Assembly (NCBI GenBank): GCA_900316295.1
Contig: ONCJ01000002.1
Span: 39,773-103,772 of the forward strand
From: an uncultured Prevotella sp.
GTDB taxonomy: Bacteria; Bacteroidota; Bacteroidia; Bacteroidales; Bacteroidaceae
Length of the DNA stretch: 64,000 bases
Reading direction: 5' to 3'
Position 1 is the stretch's first letter; the number at the start of each line of letters is the position of its first letter. The position numbers were made by a program, and so were the translations under genes. The notes under the pieces are model-generated. The model was not told the origin of the DNA, ran no database searches, and saw nothing but the letters and a program-made list of their open reading frames with translations. Shown piece by piece: positions 7,134-15,536 of this stretch.

Positions 7134-10100
7134 TCAGTTCTTGATGAACTTACGACTTCTACTGCCATTCCTGTCATTCAGGATTATGACGTATATGCCA
7201 TTTGCCAGTTGACTGACGTTGAGGCTGTTGTCTGCGTCAAGGCTGTTGGTCTTAATACTGATGGTACCATTTGTGCTTATCACGGTGATTGTAGGCGTAC
7301 CACTTATCTCATTTCTTATCCACAGGCGTTCTTTTGCGATGGTTGGATAGATGTTAAGACCTTTCCCGCCATCTGTCGTCTCCGTGGATTTGATGCTGGT
7401 GAGGTCGCCAATGAGCACTTTTGTGGTGTTAGACAGGTCACAGTAGGAGGCGACGTTGAAGATGTTGCCACCCTCGGTGTCGATAAACTCGCTACGGTTG
7501 TTGTCGAAGACGTGGTAGTCGATATCCTCTGCTGCGGCTCCATAGATGGTGATATAGTATTTGCCATCAACCAGCTCTGCAATACCACGACAATCGGCAC
7601 CTGCAAATGCTCCGATGTCATAACGGTCGCCGTTGACGATACCTGTCTCGTCCATCACATCAGCTACGACACACATGTTGTCCGCATACTCGCGACGTGG
7701 AACGCTGTAAGAGTCAAGACTTCCTGTTATTCTTGTGGGAGCACGTAGACCTTTGGCTGGAGACGGACTGTCAGTACCTTCTTCGAAGTCAGCCACATTG
7801 GTGACGTCTTCTTCTATCTGTGAGGTGGGATAGCTGAAAGAGACGGTTGTCTGCGAATATATCTGATAGCCTTTGCCTGGTTGCATCGTCTGGAGTGTTC
7901 CTGTCCATTGCGAGCCGTCATATATAGCAAAGCCATCCTGTCCCTTAATCATGTCGTTCTCCCATGCATCCCAGTTGGTAAGAGCCGTAGTGAGCGGCAA
8001 CTCAGAGATAGCGTTGAAGGACACCTTGTTCCATCCACGTTTTAGTGAAATGACATTGTCTTCTGGTACACGTGAGTCTATATTGAGCATCGAGGGTTCA
8101 CTAACGTGTATCTGATAGAACTCACCAGAGTTGAGTTGTGTCAGGTCGCCTGTCCATGAGTTACCGTCGAAGATAAGACTTCCGTCTTTTCCACGAATCT
8201 CCAACACCTTGTCGCCTAATGGAGCGAGTAGTACCATCGGGTCGAGCAATGTAGCATCCGTTGGGTCGAGGGAAATCCAGTTCCACCCCTCGGCGAGATA
8301 ATAGTTCGTGGTGAGACGTGGTGGCGTATAGGTGAAGAGCACCTCTATCTGTGTATCGCCATTTATGGTAATGTCGAACTCCTCGTCGGTACTCATCTCC
8401 ACGCCATTGACCTTCCAACAGTTGAAGCTATAGAAGCGTGATGGTGTCGCCTTTAGGTGGATGGTTGTACCATATTCGTATTTGCCAGAGCCAAGTCCGC
8501 GTACCACACCTTCAATCTCGTTGTAGGATAGGTTGACATCATAATGTCTTGGTGTGAAGACAGCCGTGAGTGTCGATAGCGAGGTAAGGGTCGTAATATG
8601 GTAGGTTGTCTCTGCTTCTTCCGAGATGATCTCGTCACCCTCAGTCCAATGGTTGAAGACAAAGCCCTCGGCAGGTGTAGCAGTGATGTTGACGTCTGTA
8701 TCATAGGTCTGCGAAGTAGTGCCAGGTGCGACCGTTCCTCCATATACAGGACTTGCAGCCATGTTGAGCATACATTTGCCATCGATGAATTGAATCCAAG
8801 TCGTCTTGAAGTCATTATCACCAGTATAGCCTTCTGTATCGGTCATCTTTGATGTGTAGACTGTAAGCACGAGATAACCAGTAGCACCCTCGAGCGCACT
8901 ATATGTCAACTGGTATGTCAGGTCGTCCATCTTTGTTATCGTAGGTTCCTGTAAGAACTTCTGTCCCTGACAATCCAATCGTACGTGCTCGGAAGCGAAC
9001 TCCTGTACCGCCTTGTTCAGTTTCACCGTCATTGTCGTTATTGCTGTTAGGGTCAGCTCATTGTTCTTAGGCAGTCCTTCTACAGACTCCACAGCCAGAA
9101 CTACGTTAGGTCGCGGTTCGAAGGTTATGGTATAAGTATGAGGCTGTCCGTCAACGGTAAACTTATCGGCAATGTGTATGCGGTATTCTGTGATGGGGTC
9201 CATACCGTCGCGCATGGTGCGGTCGGTCTGCCATACGTTGCGGAGGTCTACGACGGTACCGTCGTCGCGCGTGATGCTGACGATGTTCTGCCGTCCTGCC
9301 GTCGGGTCGGAGGTGCTGCCGTAGTTCCAAGCCTTCGTACCTGGCTGCACGGTCAGCTCACCTGTGGTCGGAGAGGTCATCCTTATGGATGCCGTGGCAA
9401 TGGATACCTCCTCGGTAGTACCGTCGCTCAGGTAGAGCATGTCGGGCTGGTCTTCGCTGTCCTTGACGTCGTTGACGAGCCAACCCTTCAGCGGTTGCCC
9501 GTTGGCAGCCTTCGTGTTGATGCTACGGATGAGCTCGTGTATGGTCACGTTGTTGAGCAGCGAGAGGTCTTCGTTGCCGTAGCTTGTCACGTGGGTTGCC
9601 TCAACGTTGTAGTCGAGGAAGTGGCCGAGCAGGGTAGAGGTGAACCACCATTGGGCGTAGCTGGTAGACAGAGCGGGTATCGTACCAAAGTCTGTCGGCA
9701 CACTGCTACCCAGAGCGAGAGTCTTCTCACCACCGTTGAGTTGGCTGGAGAGTAGTTCGAAGTCTATCATCAGTCCCTTCTCGTTCTCTATGATCTTCGG
9801 CTGTTCCGTCGTCATGCGCACGTTCGTGGCGTCGCCGTAGCCCACGTTGTTGATGAGCAGGGCAAACTCAGCCGGTACGATAGGCTCTACGACGTTCTTG
9901 GTCAGCGGGTCGTCGCCGTAGATGTCGCGCTGCATGAAGTAGGTCAGGTCGAGGTTCGGCGACGGCTTCACGGTCAGCGTCACGGGGTCAAGGTCTCGCG
10001 TCACGGTCAGACCAGTGTTCGGGTCGAGGTATGACAGTGAGCCACCGAATGAGTATAGCTTGTCGGATGTCGGCGCGGCATACTTTGTCGGGATAAAGAG

Positions 10101-13100
10101 GATGGTAGCAGTACCATTCTGTCCTGCAGCCAACTCCCATTCGCCATTCAGGTCGCCTGTGAAACCGTCCAGACTCTCGTTGTTGATCTGGAACTCGTGA
10201 GCCGTAGCCACATTGCCCTCCTCGTCCTTTACGGTCAGCATGAGCTTAACGTTCTTCATAGAGTTCTCCTCATTGCCGTTGCCTACGGTCAGCGTACCAC
10301 GGAACGCCTGACGTGTCATCACGAGTTTCTGTTTGAACTGTAGTTTGATGGTCACACATACCGACTGTGTTTTTGAGGCATCGCTGAAGTCGTCCTTCAC
10401 CTGATTGACCGCGTTGACAAACATCTCGCCTGCTGGATAGATGTCGTCGCCGTAGTAGGGCTCATTGTTGTCAGCAGGATCCTTCCGCCGAGCATTGTTT
10501 TGATGGTTGGGCTGTGATGAGGGAGCCTCATAGAGGTTGATGTATTTAGCCAAAGCGATTTGGTTGAGCATATACTCTAAGTCCATCTTGTTTTCGGACT
10601 CACGTTGGTATACCGTGTTCTGGAGTCTCTCGACGAACAATTCCAACTGTGCTTCTGTGACGGAGGCAGGCTTATAGGGCAGTAGGTTCTCGTAAGTGAT
10701 GTCTTCGGCATGCTCGTAGGAAGAAAGTTTGCGGAAGAACGTCGGACGAAGGTCGTCATCATAGCTAAACCATGCCTCGTCGCCGAAGTAGTTGATATAT
10801 ACGTTTCTGTAGCACTCCAGTTGGCGGTAGTACCAGTATGCTACCTTATAGTAATCTGCCAGCCATGAGTATCTCTCCAGTAGTTCGCCTTGTGATGCAT
10901 TACTCTTCTTACTTGCAAAAAAGGCTTTTGCCTCACCAGCATGTGACATCGCTGATGCTGCCTGCACAAATCCGATGAACGGCTGGGCGATAGGAGGAGC
11001 ATTCGTCGTGGCTACCGACGAGCCGAAGTCAGCGGCAGCACTTGCCATACCGTCGGCATCGCCAGCGGCAGCAGCCTGTGCCATGCTCTCAGCGTTCAGT
11101 CCGAAGCCGATGCAGCCTCCCATTCCTGGAGCCATGCTGAGGAAGCTGTCCATCAGCGTCTTCTTCTGGTTCGACAGTGCTGGGTCGCAGGGGTCATCGC
11201 TCTCTAAGTAGGTATAGCCGCCACCACCACCATAGTAGGAGCCGCTGCCTCCCTTGCCGGGCGAGCCGGGACCACGGCCTCCACCACCGAGATAAACGCT
11301 TCCAGTAACACCTGCCGCACAGAAGCGCACGGCGAGGGTCAGCATGGCGGAGTTGCTCTTCAGGTCTTTGCCGCAGAGTATCTCGTAGAGCACTCCGAGG
11401 TTCTTCATACAGTGGGTGAAGGCGTTGTCCTGTCTTCCGCCCGATCCTTCAGCACGCCTGGGTGACAATGTCCTGGCTTTGGCACCAGCAGGTATGTTGG
11501 ATAGCTTCGTCACCTTTACGGGGATGATAACGGTTTGGTTGGCAGCCAAGTCGAATGGACCAGTGTTGGCGAGAGTCTCGAAGAGCAGTTCGCTATCGCT
11601 CTCAGGACCCTTGAAGACACAGTTGGCAGCTTTGATCAGTCCCTCGTTGGTCACGGTGTAGTACAGCAATTGTGCCTCGCCCACAATCATCGCATCAGCG
11701 TCAATCTTGTTCGGGCCGCGAATGATGACGACAGGTGCTGGTACGTGTGTCTCGAAGGTAGTGGTGGTCACAATCTCGTATTCGTCTTCCACCTCGGTCT
11801 CCTTCACTTCCCAGTTGATTGTGACAGCTTGATAACTAAGGTTTACTACTTTAGTAGTCTGACGACCTGGGTCTACGAGCACGTTGCCACGATAGCTGTC
11901 ATGTTTGTCTGCGCTGACGCTGAGAGTGTACCATCCTTCAGGTAGGTTTGCCATGAAGAGACCGCTCTCGTTGGTCGTACCTTCAGCCACCAGTTGACCA
12001 GTCGTCGGGTGAGTAATCTTTACGACGGCATCCTTCAGGTGTGGCGCTTCGTCGGTATAGTAGGTGTATTCATCGCACACGTCAACCACGAAGACGCCCA
12101 TTGCGTCGCTTACAGGTTCTATGCTAAACGGCAGACTCAGTCCCTGTCCGTTCTCACAGTTTATACCGATGCTGCCACGTACAGGTACGTTGAGCTGCAT
12201 GTCGCTGGTAGGCGTGAATCGTAGCACGATGGTAGTAGTGTCGGCAGATTCCAGTGCACCCATCTCCTTGCCCGTTACGGCTGTCAGCCAACTGCCTTCG
12301 GGTAGTGCAAGACTTATCTTGCCCGTAGTGCCGTAACCCGTATTGGTGATGTCAAACGAGTAGTCGCGTTGCTCTCCCTTGACCATCGTGGTGTTGATGT
12401 TGGTCACGCTGGCACGTAGCTTACCCGTTGCTGTGCGGTTGTAGTAATAGATGGTCCCATCAAAAGTGGCACCCTCTTCGGAGGTGAACCTAACCTTCAG
12501 CTGTTGCCAGTCGTCGCCGGTAGAGGCTTCAGTGCCAATCAGCGTAATAGGTAGGTCGGCTCTTTTGCCACCGTCGAGAGAAGAGATGGGCTGTGTGGAC
12601 ACATCGATGTTACCACCCGACGAAACGACCTCCATCGAGATGTTATGCAGAGTTAGACTGCCTGAGTTGGTGATACCGATATTCATGGAGTATGGTATGC
12701 CCACCTGCGGTTCAGCCTTCAGATAGCTGTTGTCTGTGCGACGCATACCATATATGTCGAAGCCAGCCTGCTCGGTACGTAGGTTCTCACCCACGTAGCA
12801 GGCACCAACGGCGTAGTGTCCTGCCACACCTCGGGGATTGAACGTGACAGCAAACTTACCCGTCGCATCTGTCGTCGTCATCAACGTGTCACGTACGTTG
12901 TCATGAATGAGATATACCTCCACCTGCTTGTTGGCTACGCTGTTGCCCGTTGCCACACCCTTGATGATGATGTCCTCGTCGCCCTGATAGATATTCTTGT
13001 CAACAGTTACTGTTGCTGTGAAGGGGGCTGTGAGAATCAGAGGTGTCGTTGCCGATGTGTTGTTGATATATATCAGTTCCCTTATGCTCTTATCCTCATT

Positions 13101-15521
13101 GATGACAGCCTTCAGCAGGTATTCGCCAGCCATATTGGGCATAGACACTTGTTTCACTATATTTTCACTATTACCAGCGGCTATAGGCCCCTGTGTGTAT
13201 AGTGTGGTCAGAAGACTGCTTCCCAGATACAGATTTATTTTAGTCTGGGCGGGGAGATCCACATTACCGATATTGTTGACAGTGATAGTCACCTCAGTTG
13301 TTCCCGCCGCAGGTACGTCTGCCTGTGCCAAGATAGGCGCATCCACCGTTGCGTCGGGCATCGTCTGGTCGGTGATGAGTGCCCAGCATGTACCCTGCGT
13401 ATAGCCGTCGGCTGTTACGGTGAAGACTACTGTACGCTCATCATTGCTGACCTCGTTCTTAAGTACGCTCACAGGTATAGTGGTGCTTTCTTGTCCGTCG
13501 GCGATAGTTGCTGTGTGGTTGTAGCTGAGACTGCTGTCTTGATCTGACGTTATGCTCACATTAGTTGTGCCTGTAGTTCCTGTATTACGACGGATGGTGA
13601 GCACAGTGGCATCGGTCTTACCCTCCAGGAGTGATGACGAACTGCTCGTGACGCTCAGCGTCGGACCGTCGTCGTCGAGAATGTTTACGGCTACCGACGA
13701 AGCACCAATGGTAGAACCAGAGGCGGCACAGTTACATGAAGAAACATATACACCCGCAGAGATGTTTACCGTGCGGTCGCCTTCCTTCTGTGCGTTGTCC
13801 ACCACGCCGAGTGCAAACTCAGCCGTTGTGACTCCAGCTTTCATAGTAAATCGCTTCTGCGAATAATAAATGTCGCCTTGCGAGTCGTCGCTCATCACGA
13901 TGACGATGTCGCTATCTGCATGCGACCTGCGTAGCAGCTTCGCCATAATGGCCGTAGGACCAGCGCCCTCGCTGATTTGTGTCGGTGAGAGTACAAGTTC
14001 CAATTCAGGCATATCATTGTCGTTGACGACAACCAGACATTCTGCCTTGTTGTATTTTTCCGCTGTTGCGTAGAAGGCTGTTGTGAGTTGTAGCTCAGGC
14101 GTGTTGTTGTCAATAACCTCAACGTCGATGCTCGCTGAGTTTTGCCCTTGAGGAATAGTTACTGATGTCGGCATGCTGAACCGTTTTGGAGTCTCGGCTG
14201 TGAAGCGTATCTCCGTATCCTTAGCAGCAGCCTTCGGTAGTGTGACTGTCAGACGGAACGATTCTCCTTCGCCCACTTCCTGTCTCGAGGTCGTCAGCGT
14301 CATGTCCGCATATTCGTTGTCTTCTATCACCAGTCGTCCTGTAGCGTCAGCATATCCTGCACCCCTGGCGGTGATGACCACCACCGAGTCGTCGTTGTTG
14401 TAGATGTCGTCATCAACGATGTTGACGTAGAAGGCTGTTCCCGTTTGATTTCTGCCGATGGTGACAGATTCAGGAAGAGTTAGTCGGTCGGGCTTGTCCG
14501 CACTCAGTGTGAACGTCTCTGCTGTGGTGCGACTACCGCTTCTGTTGAGCTGTAGTCTGACATTCCTTCCGTTATTCTCCTTGACGGCTGCCGTCGGCAT
14601 CACCAGTTGGATAGTCTTAGTCATACTGCTTCCCGTAGCCACTGTAGCGGTGTTGTTCCATTCGGCTTCCGAGCGTTCGCCAGAGTCAGCGTTACCCTTG
14701 ATGGCAACCTTCAGCGACACAGCTCCCTCGATGCTCAGCACCTCCGGCAGCGTCAGTTCGATGTTGCGGCTGACGCTCGCACCAGGTGCTATTCCTGTGT
14801 TTTCAAAATTGTTTGAGCTGATAAATAGCTCGGTGTTGTTCTCTCCGACGAGATAGAAGTTCTCCTTCCATCCGCCCGTTGAGGCAGTCTCACCGATGTT
14901 GCTCACCACCCACCCGAAGGCGACGTGTCCGCCTGGTGTGATATCTGCGTTAGTGATAGTGAGACCGCTCACCTCGAAGTCGGGGTATGTGGTGAGCGTC
15001 AGTATGCCGTCTGTGGAGCTGGTGAAGACGTTCGCACCATTACGGTCACTCATGACGACGTTAGACAGCTTGATGTCATACGTCTGGTCATCTTGCAGAC
15101 CGGTATAGATCTTGAACACGATATCGCACAGCTTACCGCTGTTGCCCCTCAGCACTTGGTTGGTGGGGGAGTAGAGCATGAAGCGGTGCTTGTTGCTACC
15201 TTTGTTTTGACCACTGATGATGTGGTCTGCCTTCCGTGCGTCGGCGACCTTCGTGGAGTCGTACATCACCTGCGAGCCTGGTGGCAGGGTGATGTCAAAC
15301 TGCAGGGCGGCAATCTCCGACGTGTTGTCCAGGTAGACGGGTACGGAGATGACCTTTCCGCGCATGCCGTTCACGTCTTGTAGACTCAGCACGTTGCTGT
15401 TCTGGGCTGACAGAGGTAAAAAGGTAGAAAGGAAAATAAGAACCCACCCCCAGCCCCTCCCGAAGGGAGTGGAGTTTGAATACAGATAAGTCAATGACTT
15501 TATTATATTGTTTGTTTTCAT
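7134..15521 (-). CDS. Giant T9SS-exported surface protein (cohesin-like, Calx-beta, CARDB-like, InlB-like; 2795 aa)
   Basis: Signal peptide 1-40 (cleavage after LSAQ), oddly carrying a palindrome-encoded stretch (STPFGRGWGW). Then, approximately: cohesin-like domain 43-165; CARDB-like 175-290; four Calx-beta-like units 300-720, each ending in a D/N-rich turn (VIEDNE, VVNDND, NILDDDG, LITDQT); a second CARDB-like unit 725-830; carboxypeptidase-regulatory-like domains; a Gly-rich linker near 1407-1435; a helical, Cys-containing island 1440-1675; further beta domains; InlB-type repeats (FVFNHWTEG) near 2400-2540; a paired GWNW module; a GAF..CRG module; and a typical type A T9SS tail (NIYPTIAKERLWI ... 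LNVSQLANGIYVI ... KFIKN). It starts 15 bases after the LRR gene behind a strong AAGGAGG. Probably an adhesin or scaffold; the ligand is unknown. Confidence 0.85.
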   Translation of the reverse strand: MKTNNIIKSLTYLYSNSTPFGRGWGWVLIFLSTFLPLSAQNSNVLSLQDVNGMRGKVISVPVYLDNTSEIAALQFDITLPPGSQVMYDSTKVADARKADHIISGQNKGSNKHRFMLYSPTNQVLRGNSGKLCDIVFKIYTGLQDDQTYDIKLSNVVMSDRNGANVFTSSTDGILTLTTYPDFEVSGLTITNADITPGGHVAFGWVVSNIGETASTGGWKENFYLVGENNTELFISSNNFENTGIAPGASVSRNIELTLPEVLSIEGAVSLKVAIKGNADSGERSEAEWNNTATVATGSSMTKTIQLVMPTAAVKENNGRNVRLQLNRSGSRTTAETFTLSADKPDRLTLPESVTIGRNQTGTAFYVNIVDDDIYNNDDSVVVITARGAGYADATGRLVIEDNEYADMTLTTSRQEVGEGESFRLTVTLPKAAAKDTEIRFTAETPKRFSMPTSVTIPQGQNSASIDVEVIDNNTPELQLTTAFYATAEKYNKAECLVVVNDNDMPELELVLSPTQISEGAGPTAIMAKLLRRSHADSDIVIVMSDDSQGDIYYSQKRFTMKAGVTTAEFALGVVDNAQKEGDRTVNISAGVYVSSCNCAASGSTIGASSVAVNILDDDGPTLSVTSSSSSLLEGKTDATVLTIRRNTGTTGTTNVSITSDQDSSLSYNHTATIADGQESTTIPVSVLKNEVSNDERTVVFTVTADGYTQGTCWALITDQTMPDATVDAPILAQADVPAAGTTEVTITVNNIGNVDLPAQTKINLYLGSSLLTTLYTQGPIAAGNSENIVKQVSMPNMAGEYLLKAVINEDKSIRELIYINNTSATTPLILTAPFTATVTVDKNIYQGDEDIIIKGVATGNSVANKQVEVYLIHDNVRDTLMTTTDATGKFAVTFNPRGVAGHYAVGACYVGENLRTEQAGFDIYGMRRTDNSYLKAEPQVGIPYSMNIGITNSGSLTLHNISMEVVSSGGNIDVSTQPISSLDGGKRADLPITLIGTEASTGDDWQQLKVRFTSEEGATFDGTIYYYNRTATGKLRASVTNINTTMVKGEQRDYSFDITNTGYGTTGKISLALPEGSWLTAVTGKEMGALESADTTTIVLRFTPTSDMQLNVPVRGSIGINCENGQGLSLPFSIEPVSDAMGVFVVDVCDEYTYYTDEAPHLKDAVVKITHPTTGQLVAEGTTNESGLFMANLPEGWYTLSVSADKHDSYRGNVLVDPGRQTTKVVNLSYQAVTINWEVKETEVEDEYEIVTTTTFETHVPAPVVIIRGPNKIDADAMIVGEAQLLYYTVTNEGLIKAANCVFKGPESDSELLFETLANTGPFDLAANQTVIIPVKVTKLSNIPAGAKARTLSPRRAEGSGGRQDNAFTHCMKNLGVLYEILCGKDLKSNSAMLTLAVRFCAAGVTGSVYLGGGGRGPGSPGKGGSGSYYGGGGGYTYLESDDPCDPALSNQKKTLMDSFLSMAPGMGGCIGFGLNAESMAQAAAAGDADGMASAAADFGSSVATTNAPPIAQPFIGFVQAASAMSHAGEAKAFFASKKSNASQGELLERYSWLADYYKVAYWYYRQLECYRNVYINYFGDEAWFSYDDDLRPTFFRKLSSYEHAEDITYENLLPYKPASVTEAQLELFVERLQNTVYQRESENKMDLEYMLNQIALAKYINLYEAPSSQPNHQNNARRKDPADNNEPYYGDDIYPAGEMFVNAVNQVKDDFSDASKTQSVCVTIKLQFKQKLVMTRQAFRGTLTVGNGNEENSMKNVKLMLTVKDEEGNVATAHEFQINNESLDGFTGDLNGEWELAAGQNGTATILFIPTKYAAPTSDKLYSFGGSLSYLDPNTGLTVTRDLDPVTLTVKPSPNLDLTYFMQRDIYGDDPLTKNVVEPIVPAEFALLINNVGYGDATNVRMTTEQPKIIENEKGLMIDFELLSSQLNGGEKTLALGSSVPTDFGTIPALSTSYAQWWFTSTLLGHFLDYNVEATHVTSYGNEDLSLLNNVTIHELIRSINTKAANGQPLKGWLVNDVKDSEDQPDMLYLSDGTTEEVSIATASIRMTSPTTGELTVQPGTKAWNYGSTSDPTAGRQNIVSITRDDGTVVDLRNVWQTDRTMRDGMDPITEYRIHIADKFTVDGQPHTYTITFEPRPNVVLAVESVEGLPKNNELTLTAITTMTVKLNKAVQEFASEHVRLDCQGQKFLQEPTITKMDDLTYQLTYSALEGATGYLVLTVYTSKMTDTEGYTGDNDFKTTWIQFIDGKCMLNMAASPVYGGTVAPGTTSQTYDTDVNITATPAEGFVFNHWTEGDEIISEEAETTYHITTLTSLSTLTAVFTPRHYDVNLSYNEIEGVVRGLGSGKYEYGTTIHLKATPSRFYSFNCWKVNGVEMSTDEEFDITINGDTQIEVLFTYTPPRLTTNYYLAEGWNWISLDPTDATLLDPMVLLAPLGDKVLEIRGKDGSLIFDGNSWTGDLTQLNSGEFYQIHVSEPSMLNIDSRVPEDNVISLKRGWNKVSFNAISELPLTTALTNWDAWENDMIKGQDGFAIYDGSQWTGTLQTMQPGKGYQIYSQTTVSFSYPTSQIEEDVTNVADFEEGTDSPSPAKGLRAPTRITGSLDSYSVPRREYADNMCVVADVMDETGIVNGDRYDIGAFAGADCRGIAELVDGKYYITIYGAAAEDIDYHVFDNNRSEFIDTEGGNIFNVASYCDLSNTTKVLIGDLTSIKSTETTDGGKGLNIYPTIAKERLWIRNEISGTPTITVISTNGTISIKTNSLDADNSLNVSQLANGIYVIILNDRNGSRSRKFIKN
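15441..15475. repeat. Palindromic repeat inside the signal-peptide codons of the 2795-aa protein
   Basis: C/G-rich element around CTCCC-GAA-GGGAG (15457-15469), resembling the intergenic palindrome at 4401-4420. Translated it gives STPFGRGWGW between the N-terminal and hydrophobic parts of the signal peptide. Confidence 0.7.
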
Positions 15522-15525
15522 ATCT

Positions 15526-15536
15526 TGTGTCCTCCT
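15526..15536 (-). promoter_or_regulatory. Strong Shine-Dalgarno before the 2795-aa protein gene
   Basis: AAGGAGG on the minus strand about 7-9 bases before the ATG, in the 15-base gap after the LRR gene. Such strong sites are uncommon among the other genes here and support the 15521 start and co-transcription. Confidence 0.7.

Noticed and set aside
7077-7748. 223-aa plus-strand frame at the end of the 2795-aa gene
   Set aside because: It is antisense to the well-supported T9SS tail and overlaps the terminator of the preceding operon.
9138-9755. 205-aa open frame antisense to the 2795-aa protein
   Set aside because: Val/Gly-rich shadow of the sense gene, without signal, motif or promoter.
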